The notes beneath the pieces were generated by a model. It ran no database searches. It was not told the origin of the DNA and saw only the letters and a list, made by a program, of their open reading frames with translations. Source: Cyprinodon diabolis (taxonomy: Eukaryota; Chordata; Actinopteri; Cyprinodontiformes; Cyprinodontidae). Taken from it: a stretch of 64,000 nt of DNA. Made by a program: the position numbers and the translations under genes. This document shows positions 11,965-23,900 of this stretch, piece after piece (position 1 is the first letter of the stretch; each line of letters starts with the position of its first letter). The stretch lies in contig CM060064.1 of NCBI GenBank assembly GCA_030533445.1, positions 47,379,787 to 47,443,786 on the forward strand, in the 5' to 3' direction.

Positions 11965-14900
11965 CTAGACGGGAGAGAGAAGGAAAAGGTCAGAGGAATC
12001 CAGGCGGGAACGTCGGTCAGCTCTGTGGAGTCACTAACTGAGCTCTGATTGGTCATCCTGTCACTACCAGGAAGCACGATTCGTCCTGCGAATGCGTAAA
12101 CAGAATAATAAGATCCGGATCGCTGAAAAACGACATATTAATGGTACTGAAAATACCCCAAAAATTTAAAAAACCAATCCACTGGACTTTTTTTCCAAGT
12201 CTGAAGACGTTTCTCTTCCATCCAGGAAGCTTTTTCAATTCCAAATGTCGGAAATAGCGTTTAGTTCCAGGTTTTATCCAGCAGCCCAACAAAGCCTGGT
12301 TTTAGTTTAGAAAACATGCAAATAGAAACAGACGTCATTTAATTTAAAAAGCTTCCTGGGTGGGAAGCAAAACGTCATCAAACTTGGAAACTGCAGCACC
12401 CCCTGGTGGTGAGAGGGAGATAAAAAATACTTTGCACAATATATGAATTTTTTAAGAATATTTTGGGAAATTTTTCTTGCTCCTTTTTATTTTTCCATTA
12501 CGTGTAATTTGATTTTTATTTAATTATTTTGAGGTCTTGAGGTTACGTTGTCATGGCAACGTCAAGCAAGCTGGAGCGTGGTATCCTGCTGACGGCAGTC
12601 GGACTAGTAAATATAGTCGCCTGGTAGAAGCTTATAGTCGGTTGCTGCGTGGCGTCGGCTGGTGCCTGCTCCGCTCGCTCTATAAGAAATCTGGGGGCGG
12701 CGCCCGCCGTAAGCTGCGGTCTAATCCTCCCGTCTGGATTCAGCTGCGTTCTCTGGGAACGGACTGAACTTTGAATCAGGTCAGTGACTTTGCTCCAAGT
12801 TGCATTCAGCTCCACATCCAGTCACTGACCTGTATTCTCCTGTCTCTGCAGAGATCCGCCCCGCGCTCCAGTTTGTTTTAATAAACGCTGTGAACTTTCC
12901 CGCTGCCTGTCTCGCCTCGGATTCTGGGTCCAACATTCTGAGATCATTACAACCAAACTAAACTGTTTATAATTTATTCTTTAAGGTACGCCAGCATTCA
13001 GAACATGAAAGCGAATCACTGTCCCCCAGACATCCACGGTTATAATTTTTATATTTATATTTTTTTTAAACAAAGCGGAGTGTGTATGACGTAAAATGAA
13101 GGGGGCAATGTAAAAAAAAACGGTTTTCCCCTTTAATTTAGGGAAATCTTTATTTCTAGATTGTTTTTGCAGTCTAAATGTTTGCTTGATAGAAAAGTTA
13201 GCATCAGTGGAGTTGAGGAAAAACTATCGTAGGAAATTTTTATAAATTTTTTATGTTTTATTCATTGTTTTTGCACCAGGAGAATAACAGATTTAGTTTT
13301 TCTGTCTGTGCGTTTTTAATTTTTATTTATTAATATTTTTCATGATCAAGTGAAATGTCTTTATGTCAGCAGAGTTTTTGTCCTTTTGGTCCAGAACTAT
13401 TCTGGGTTGACATCTCCCGACTGTTTTAAAGTTTGGGCGTGTCTCTGTGCACCTCAGGCTCTGATTGGACAGAAACCTGTTGAAAGTCGTCCAGCAGAAG
13501 GAGACACCCTGGCTGGGAAAGACCCACAGCCTGATGGACAAGCTGGCCATGGAGCTGGAACTGGAACAGCCCTGGGTTTAAATAATGACTTAGTGATACA
13601 CTGTAAAAACGAAAAAGTTAGTTCAACTCAAAATTTCAAGGCAACCGACTGCACAAAATTTTTGAGTTGAAGGCATCAACTTAATTTTTTAAGTTTTGTA
13701 GAACTACACTTATTAAGTTGTGTCAGCTAAGTTTTTTTAATTCAAGTTAGTGGAACTTTCAAGTCTGTAAAAACTTATTATTTTAAGTTCAGATTATCTG
13801 TAAAAAGTTATTTTAAATGCAGATTACCATCCCCTGTAATAACTTACATTTTTGAGTTTAAATCCACCCCCCATTAAATCATCCACTGACAGTAAACCAG
13901 TTAAATTTTGCCTGTTTATTTGAACCACTTTGGCAAAAACAGGTTTACAATTCCACAATGTAAACAAGCAATATTATGCTTAAAGCAAATCAGGTTTCAG
14001 CATATATATATTTTTACTTTCCAACTCCTGTTAACTTTTCAGCAGAAACTTATGAAAGTGAGTTCAACTGGCTCACAACAGACAGTTCAAGTTCCAACTG
14101 GCAATTTTATTGTCAGTGAATGCAAAAATCTTAGTAAGGTGAACAATTTTGAGTTGTCGTTTTTAACCTCAGACTAAAACTGGGTTAAAGCTTTTGTTTA
14201 GATGCCTTCCAAACAACAGGACCTCAAATCTCATTTGAACATCTATCTGTAAAGACCCCCCCCCCCCCCCCCCCCCCACAGCCAGAAGACGAAACATTCT
14301 TTATTATCTATTGTCACTTTTTGTTATAATCTGGGAAAAGTTTAAGTTTTTCAGAGTTTGGTCCGTACCTCTAAGCTGAGATCCTGAAGCTGAATTCGAA
14401 CCTCCCCTCAGAACGTTGGGAATCTCTTCCTGCTGCGGCCTTGGAATCGACTGTCCTGTTTGAGCCTCATCAGCCAGCAGCTCCTGTCCAGATGCAAAGT
14501 CCTCCCTACAGCAACACACAGAAACAAGATGAAGCATAACACCAGGGAACTGGCCGCCTAGTAACATAAAACAACAAAAACAACTTTGTGTTATTGTTAA
14601 TTGGGACTGGACATTTTAATCCCACATGAAAAAGATAAGCAGGCGCTGGTGGGGGCGGGCCATATCACGTTCACTTCCTGTTTGACTGCTGACCTACTTT
14701 CTATGGAGCAGCTTAGGGTATCTATCTGAGTTAAGTTATATCTCCAAGTTACTCCAACTTTCCAGAAGCACAATCTTTGACTATTTTGAAAAAAAATTTA
14801 AATTTCCTTTTTTCTACCATTGTGTCTTTTTAAAAACATTTTCTGCACACTACAAAAAGTTTAAATCTAAACAAGTCATATTTTTCTCTCTTAAAATGTA

Positions 14901-17900
14901 TTTTTTCTTGTATTGATGAGGAAAGGGAGACACTTTGACAATGAAACAAGACAATTTAATTTTAAAATAAGAGAAAACAATTTCATTGTCTTATTTTAAG
15001 AGTAAAAATCCTCATTCCATTAGCAAATCGCCTTATTTACCTGCTAAAATTAAGGGTAAATACACTTAAAACATTTTTACTTATTTTTAGATCGTTTTGC
15101 AGTGTAAAATGTTGTTCCTCTCTCTGTTCTGAAAATATCGATGCCAAAATGAGATCAATACACCTTATTATAACAAAGTTATGAGCATTTGTTCAGTACA
15201 GAATCCTCTATGCAAACAACCAGGGGAACGCGTCACAATCCTAAAGAACATAAAATGAATCACCGCTTCTCCTGAAACATTTCATGTACAAATATGAGAC
15301 GAGGCAAAGATCATTTCCAGGCCTTTGTTGCACTCACTCTGAAGGAATTTTTTTATATCATTTATGGTTTGGCTGAGCAGCTGGGCTCTTTTGGGGGGTA
15401 TCAAAAATATCTTTGGCATAAAACAGCCTCAGAATTAAATCTTTTCAACCTTGTTTTTACCCCTGATCTCATATTTTTTTTATAGAAACATGAAGGAGGT
15501 CATAAGTGTTTTCCTAAGTTTGCTGAATAATACGGTGAAACAGTCATCTCTGAACCTTTTAGACTTTTTGTTATGAAGTTTATTAAGAATAGTTCAACAT
15601 AAACTTTTTATATTTTTTCAAATATCTCTCTATTTCCAATATGCTGCGCCTTTAAAATGTTTTTTTTTTAAATCAGCCCCCTAAATATTGTTCTTCAATC
15701 TGATCTGAATTAAACGGTCAAAGATTGACGTCAATATCCCTTGCATTTCCAGAATCATGGACTGCTGTTCCAAGGAAGTTTCTCCATTAATTTACAGGAA
15801 GTGACACGCTGCATTCAGGGGACATGAGTGTGAGTGAGTTTCCATAGCAACGCAGCACCTGCCAAATATGAGTCCATCCATCCATTGTCCATCCGTCCGT
15901 ACATTCATCCATCCATTATCCATCCATCCACCCATCAAGCTTTTGCTTTTCTTTCTGTCTGTCAGGTTTCTGTTATAGTATTCAGTCTTGCTTTACTCCT
16001 TGCTGTGTTCTTTGGTTTTTTCCAGTTACTGTCCTAGTCTGGGTTCTGTTATGTTTTCTTTTGAGTGTTTAGTTTTCTTTTCTCCATGTTTTATTGTCCT
16101 AGTAATTTATCATTTTGTTGTTATTTCCAGTCTTCCAGGTTTCTATTTGTTGCTCTCTGCTGCCCTCTTGTGTTCTCCTTCTTCCCTAGCTCTTTCCTTC
16201 TCTTGTTCTGTGCACACCTGCTCCCAGTTTCCTCATTAGCCCTCTCTTTGTCTCAGTCTCCTTTAAAAGCCCTCTCTCTTCAGTTCCCCTTTGCTGGGTC
16301 CTCGTCAAACACCGTCTGCTTGCTCCAACTCCTTCTCTCTGTGCCTTCCTTGTTATGTTTGTGATTCCCCTGATGTCCCCATGGTTTCTGGTACGTTAGA
16401 CTTGTTTTAATGTTTTTGATTTTTGGACTTCTGGTTTCATGTTTGTTTGGACTTTGTTTTCCTTTTGGATAACAAGCCTCTGTTTTCTGTTAAGTCATTA
16501 TTAAATCCACAACAGATTCACCTTTGCCTCTGCTTTTGGGTCAACACTCAATAACCAAATCCTGACACTGTTCTTTCCTTCTTTTTCTTTATTCCATTCT
16601 TTCTTTAACAGTTTGTACTATTTCCATCTTACAGCTTGCAGTTTAGAAAACTTTAGCAGGAAATGCAATTCTTTCTAGTTATAGTCGATATCCTTACATC
16701 AACTAAGCACGCTAACTATTTTACTGTTTTATTCTTGCATTACTTGTAAAACTAGCATTAAGAATCCAAAGTAAATAGAGTTAGCAAAGCCACATTCCCA
16801 CAAAGAGATCTTAGTTTTCTTTGTGAATCTGGTTTAATGTAACCCAAATACTCTGAACCGTCAATAATCCTTTCACTGCTTCACTGTTTTAGCTGTACAG
16901 CAGCAGCCTTGTTGCGTCGAAACTCAGATTTGAGTGCAGGAGTTCCAAAAAAAAAAAAAGGCCAATTTGTATTCAGAGTGTAAATTGTGTGTTTTTGATT
17001 TAGTTTAGCATTAGGTTTAAAACTAAAGTTTAGAATGAGTTACCCAAAGAAGAAGTCCTCAGGCTCGGTAAGCTGGTTGCACTCTGTTTTTATTGAAGCA
17101 GGAGGATACGGGTTCAGGTTCTCTGAAATAGAAAAAAAAATGAATTCAGCAAAGTTAATGAATCAATGAAATCAGCTGGTTTTCTTCATATAGAAAACTT
17201 AGTCTGACTCTATGATTGGATTGAATTTTCTCTTTAAAGTGTCTTAAGATATGGTGTGGTGAATTAGGATGTTGTCGATACGCTGAACAAAATAAAAACT
17301 TAATGTAACCGATTTTAATTGCTAAGAAGAAAAATCCTGCTGAAGTTTCTCTTACTGCTGAGGACAGAAAGGAAGACTCTGAAGAAGCGCTGAACGTAGC
17401 CCTGCTCCTGGGTCTCAAGCCGGCTGATTCGGACCAGGTGCTGACGGGTAGGTAGACCAGCCATCTCCCTCACTTGGGTCTGGTTGTACCGATCACCAAC
17501 TGCCACCACAAACATGGCCACGCCCTCACACTTGGACTTCAGGGAGATGTACCGCAGCCAGTCTCGGTCTCTGTTCTCTGTTCGGGAGGTGACCACGGCC
17601 AGTAGAGCTCTTCTTCTACGGGGCAGGGCACCCTTCAGCAGCACCTCCTTTAGGGTGTAGTCAAGCGTTTGCCCCAAAACCGAGGAAACGCTCTGCTGCT
17701 GCATTTTCTCCATCAGGTGTTGCTTCATTCCAGCCTGACCCTGGTAGGTCTGCAGGTCGAACTCCACCCTGGCCTCCTTGGTGCCGCTCTGCTGGACAAC
17801 AGCAATGCGAGCCTGGTTTCCGGGTCTGCGGGGCTGAGGACTTACCACCAGCTGCTCCACCACAGAACCCAGCAGCTGCTTGGCACCAGCGTATTCATCC

Positions 17901-20900
17901 GCCTGCATGTTCCTGGAACTGTCCACAACTATAGCCAGGTCCACATCTACCTGTTTAGGGGGCAACGTATTCTGGATGAAGGAGCACTCCGTTGAACGTA
18001 TGCAAGGATCTGATGAAACAGAGGAAATAGATGAAGATCAGATAGCTAAGTTTAAGCTTGTGCTTTTTATCTATATGTTCCTTTTGCTCTACATGCCTAT
18101 CAGAATTCTACTATGTAAAAACAGCTTGTATAAAATGACACTTCATAAAGCCAGAGCGGCATATTTCTCCTCATTACTATTATCCTAGATTTCTTTTTAA
18201 TCCAGTTGCCAAACTGACCAAGAGCCATAGCTCTGTTGAACCATCTTTTCCACCTGCTCCTGTTAGGTTTCTGTTTGTGGGGTTAGTTTTTTGTATTTTG
18301 TTTCCACCTCCAGGTGGTGCCCTTTCCCCATTCTGGCTTGGAGGGCCGGGTTTTTCCTCTTCACCTGCGGCTTGTTGGGTCATTACCAGAGGAGTATAAG
18401 AGCAGCGGACTGTCACCACCTCGACGCCAGAGTGCTTGCCAGTATTGGGTACTCCAGCCTCCTGAGATTGGCTGAGTCTAACTCTTTGCCTTTGTCTCTC
18501 TGAGCCTAAGCTTTGCCTTTGTCTCTTTTTGTGTTCTCCAGTAGGAAACCCTCCTGATCCGCTGGATAAGCCTGGTCCTTCTCCTCCCTTGGAAGGAAAA
18601 CTTTTGTCTCTCTCTGAGAAAGGGAAAACCTTCATCTGAGCCGTTCAAGCCCACCTCTGTAAAGCCCAGTGGCAGTCCGTTCCTTTGCTCCTCTGGACCC
18701 AAATCTAGTCTGCCTGTCCGCCCTCCAACGAGTACTGTAACCTCTGGAATAATTCCCCACAAACAGGACCCAAGGATCACCAAGAACCCCCAAACATAGG
18801 TCAACTAAACTATTCATCAGCCTTGTTCAGTTTCCCCACAGACCGTGAACTCATCCTGTGATCTCCCTCCTAGAGTTTCCGGTTCTGGTTCACCGACCTG
18901 GTTTCTGAGCATATATATATATATATATATATAGGCTATGTGTAGCCCCTGGAGTAGGCACAAAGACAAACGCTAGCTCCCATTAGCTTGTTAGCTCGCT
19001 GTAGGAAAAGCTTCTGCTGAAAGATGGGGCTTCGTCCGGCTCTTTATTTCAGCTCTGCAGCTCTTCTGCAGCTTTAATTTAGCAGATAAATATCAAATGT
19101 TTAAATTCGGGACATTCATTGCAAAAAATTTAAATTTAAATAAATATTTTTTTTCTTAGAATAAATGCATTTTCTTTGAATTGACACTTTTCCTGTGGAA
19201 CAAAATTATTTACTTAAAAAAAAAAAAAATTGCATCGTCTTATTTCAAATGCGTATTGTCTAATTATCTTATCCTAAGAGTAAAACTACTCATTCCATTG
19301 GCAAACTATCTTATTTTCCTACTCAAATTAAGGGTAAATACAATTAAATTACTTAATTAAAGACATTTTTACTTATTTTCTAGATTGTTTTTGCATTGTT
19401 TGTTCTCCATTGTGCCCTCTGCTAGCATGTTCCGCTGAAAGAAATTAGCCCCGTATGCTATCAACTTTGACTTCCGCTCTGACAGAAAAAATCCACACCT
19501 TCTTATAAGCGGCATGGTTCAAAGCGTGGGAAAAAAGTGGCTTATAGTCCGGAAAATATGGCAGTACTACGGCCAGTAATAATCGACAGATTCGGTGGTA
19601 TTCATTGGCGGGAAATCATTGCAGCTTGGTGGCGGTGGCGTTAGCATAGTAGCATGGACGACGAGATGATTGAAAATGAACACAACAGAGATCTAGTCCT
19701 ATCGGCAGACATCCCTTTAAAATGTAGGCAACGGCATGAAAAAAGTGGTTTCTACTTTTACTTTTGTTACTTTTACCAGAGTATTTTTTAACACAAGTAT
19801 CTGTACTTTTACTCAAGTACGGAAAGTGAGTACTTTTGCCATCTCTGCCCTCTTGGGTCAGTCTCCTTTTCCCCAGCTCCCTTCTTGCCTTCTCTGTTCA
19901 CACCTGCTCCCAATCTGCTAATTAGCCTGGTCTTTGTTCGTCTCTCTCCCATTTATTCTCCTCCTCTTCAGTCAGTCTTGGCTGGTTTGTCGTCTTTACT
20001 TTGTGCCCTTCTGGTTGTGAGTATTCTTAGTTTTGAGCATTTTTGGATTTTTGTGGATTTATTTTTTGGATTTTTGTTGAATTTTTGGTTAAATAAACAT
20101 TCAAGTAACCACCTCAAGCTTTGTCTGCATTTGGGTCCTGTCCAAAAACCATTTCCTTTGTGACATTTACAATAACTACAATCAATACAATTTGCTTTGC
20201 AAGCAACAAGCAGCTGATTTACAATCATCGTCACAGATTCACAGTATTATTGTTTAAGATAAGGCTTACCGTAACAGATGGCACAGTTCTTGACTTTTTC
20301 CAAGTCCCCTTCCCTCCTCAGAGAGAAGATGGAGTTACCAGAGTCATCAATCTGAGAGGAAAAACAGAAGCTTCTATTATCTTCAGCTCATTTTCATTTA
20401 AGAGGGAACTTCAAATTGAACTAAACCTCTTAACAAAACCGTGAATAAAGCTTAGAACCACCAGATTCTTTTTCATTAATATCAGCTCTTCTGCATCAAG
20501 GATGAAGATAATGTTAAGCTGCCAAAAACTGCTAGCCTCGTGAGACCATCCTGATCTCGCGAGCTTTCAAGGTTTCACTCGCTAATCAGTCTGGAGACTC
20601 TCCGTTAAAGAAAATTTGGAGCCGTTCACCAAACGAACGTCCAATCAGCGTTGGCTTTGAGGCGGGTTGAGGTGTGACGCAACGAGAAGCGCGACAGTTC
20701 AGTCTAAAGAACGTGGCGGCTTCAGCCCATGAAACTAGCGTTAGCGTGGCTATCGAGCAAGTTTTATCGGAATTACAGAGTATTTCTTCACTGAAAGAAG
20801 AGCAAAACACTGCTGTGGAGGCTTTTCTCAGAGGATAAGAGGTTTTTGCTCTTCTCCCGACTGGTTTCAGCAAGAGTTTGATCTATCAATTGGCTCCTCT

Positions 20901-23900
20901 TCGTCGTCGCTCTGTTAGTACGTCATATGCTTGGTTGATCTGATTGGTTTATTTGGCCCGTCTATCACCAACATAGGCCAATCAGCTAACCAGTATTTTC
21001 GCCCCTTCCCAAAATTACTTCAACGGAAGGTTTCCAGATGGATATGTGGAGCAAATCCATCTGGCGGAGTCAGGTTAAAAAACTGCAGCTAGAAGTGAAA
21101 AGAAAAATCAAACTAGATAGAAATTAAGTGTTTAAAAGCTAAAGGGTCTTTGGGACAACACAGCTATTGACCTTTTGAGAACATTTCTCCTTTAACAGCA
21201 GTAAGATAATAGAATTTAATAGAAAATCCCTTTATTGTCAATGGGGAAATTCTGTTTTTTACTGCAGCAAAAAGATAATTGAAAAAAATGGTCACACAAA
21301 TGTGGACCTTAGAAAAATGCATAAGAGTAACAAAAGGGAAGAGTTAAAAGATAAGCAATAAAATCCTGTACTGTAAAGTGTGAACAATATAAAACTGCAC
21401 CTGGAAAATGAATAACCAATAATCAGCTATGGACATTTTTACAGTCATGAATATTTGAAAATAGCAACATCAGAGATGTGCAGAATGACAGCAGCAGGTT
21501 ATTTAACTAAGATAGAAACTGTGCAAAATCAGCATAAATGGAAGAACTGATTGAGGTTGTTGGGAACAGTGGTGGTTCTAGAGTCTTCCAGCTGCTGGGA
21601 GGAAGGATCTGTGATAACGCTCCCTGGTGCATTTAAGGGCTGATTATCCTCCCCCAGCAGTGTGTCGCAGATGTTTTTCATTTATGCCCAATATTGAAGC
21701 GTGGTCTGTGCTATGTTATTCCACGCCACAGAGGGCCAATCAGGAACTAGCTGTGGGTCTAGATACGGCCGAGGCGGCGAGGAAGGGCAGGTTTGTGCCA
21801 CAACGGAGGGACATGAGGGCCAAAAAGAGCGGGGATCCAGGTGGAAAAAGGGTCCCAGCGTTCTCACCTCGCTCTGCTAGCTGCTCCATCTTCACCAGTC
21901 GTTTTCCACAATGGCGGTCAGACAAGCAAAACAAGGAAATACGCATAGAGTAGAGAGGATGTAGATTTGACCAATCAGAGGCCTCCTGTCTGTGGTCAAC
22001 TACAATTTTGGAGAGGTGCAGCAGAGTGTCTGCGGAAGGGGCGGGGCATATCTGCATTAACTGCGACACACGCAGACGACCTGGTTTCTGAGCATAAATC
22101 AGCATTAAGGGTGCAGCAGTCTGTCACTGAAGGAGATCTCCAGTTCAGCACCAGCTTCATGCATGGTGTGATGTTTATCTATTTAGGATCCGTCTGTTTC
22201 CCACTTCCTGCAGTGAGTCCAGAGGGCATCCAATCACAGCTGGCCTTCCTGATCAGCTGATCCAGCCGCTTCCTCTCAGCTACAGATAAGCCACTGACTA
22301 ACAGACAGCTCCATAGAAGATGGCTGATGCCACAGCAGAGTCATAGAAGGTCTTTACTGCAACTGTCCACCATTGGATTTCGGGTTACCATGGCAACAGG
22401 TACTGCAGACCTTAAGGCCAAAGCGACGGGCGCTGCATTAAGAATAACAGCAGAGAACTTAATTCACTCTGTCGCCACCATTCCCCTGGAATCCCAGTAA
22501 TTCAAATTTAGCCCTATGCTTTATATTTAGGGAATTCTCCTGAGTACTGGATAACTCCGGACCAATATGCTATCAAAATGGTTTTGGGTCCCTGGCTGCC
22601 TTCCACTGTGTGGACACGGGTGAATTGATTAATTTGCCAAGAGTCAAGACCACAACTTGATTGAGATGCTTTACAGGAAGCTTCAGAGCAGGGCTGTTTT
22701 CCCTCACAGAGCTACTTTTTTATTTCAGATTGTGAAAATAAAAAGCTCGTATCTAAGATCGATCTGAACGTTGAATCTCTTCCCATTCGGGATATAAAAC
22801 TTTTCCCAAGTTTCTTTCTCCTAATTCTGAAGACTGATATTCTGTCTTTGTGGTTTCTCTCTGCTCCTCATGCACTTGAAGATGCTTTTGAAATCAAATT
22901 TATGCCGTCAGTTCTCTTACAGACCTCAATCATCCCAATATTCTGAGCAGACATCAGAAACTGTCCCTGGAAATCAAACCCACCTCCAATGCTCGACTGA
23001 TCTCCAGATTGTTCCTCGCAGAGATGACGGCAGAGATAATGTTCAGCGCTCGGTACTCCATCACAGCAGCAACTATTTCATCGGGTTGCTGCGACTCTCC
23101 GCTAGTGAAAAACACAGCCACTTTCCTTATCAACTGCCCAGCCCGGACATGTTTGAAGACATTCCGCCCCACGTATAACATGGCGGCTCCCAGGTGCCGC
23201 TGTTCTAAGGTGCGTTCCTTAGCGAGGTTCTCTATTGCTTCAATTAGATGTTTGCGACTGCGGTGCTCCTGGAAACGGATCAGGTGTTTGGTGTATCTGC
23301 TGTATGCAACCACAGAGACGCGAGCGCCGGTTGGACAGTTGCTCTCAGCGATGGTGATGTTCCTCAACATGGACAGCATGATCCTCCGCTGTTCGTCAAA
23401 GTCAGCTAAGGTAACGCCATCTGACATGTCCAGACCGAAGACCAGCTCTGTGGGGTACGCCGGGCACTGGGTTTGACCTGAGGGGAATAAGGATGAAGAA
23501 ACAAGATAAACTTAGGCTTATATAACCCTAATGCAACCATGGAAAAATGGACAAGTAGGACCCAGTAAGGGGACTAGATGGGAGGTTCTAGCCAACAAAC
23601 CAAGCATTAGACCAACAAATTAAGACAAACCTGATCCTTAACATAGTTAGGCAGCTGAAGACAAGACAGACACAATGATGGACAACCAGGACGCACCATA
23701 GCAACACGTCAGACCACAGGAGCTCGGCTCCAGTTTTCAGAAGATTACAGAAGTATTTTACCCAGATAGTATTTAGAGTTACTTGAATCCTGTCAGTTGA
23801 TTCATCTTTATATTAATGTGATTAGTAACATTTCAAATATTGAGCTAGTTTTAACTTGCAGCGGTCTAATGTCCAAACGAGCTCCTATTGAATGCAACAC

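Larger units (their letters stand above)
14506..17043 (-). other. Collagen VI intron with MITE, ATCC tract and LTR
   Basis: Contains a CACTGCAAAAA-family MITE (about 14848-15104), an interrupted ATCC microsatellite (about 15872-15937) and the LTR at 15960-16567. The remainder is AT-rich and shows no Gly-X-Y or other exon on the minus strand. Confidence 0.6.

Noticed and set aside
12537..12815. Overlapping plus and minus ORFs in a GC-rich island
   Set aside because: The region looks like an LTR (TATA-like box, AATAAA, GGGTCCAACA end); neither frame resembles a known protein.
17669..17995. 108-codon plus-strand ORF over the C2 exon
   Set aside because: Antisense shadow of the vWA C2 coding sequence.
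23009..23476. 155-codon plus-strand ORF over the C1 exon
   Set aside because: Antisense shadow of the vWA C1 coding sequence, which is validated by domain motifs and splice phases.
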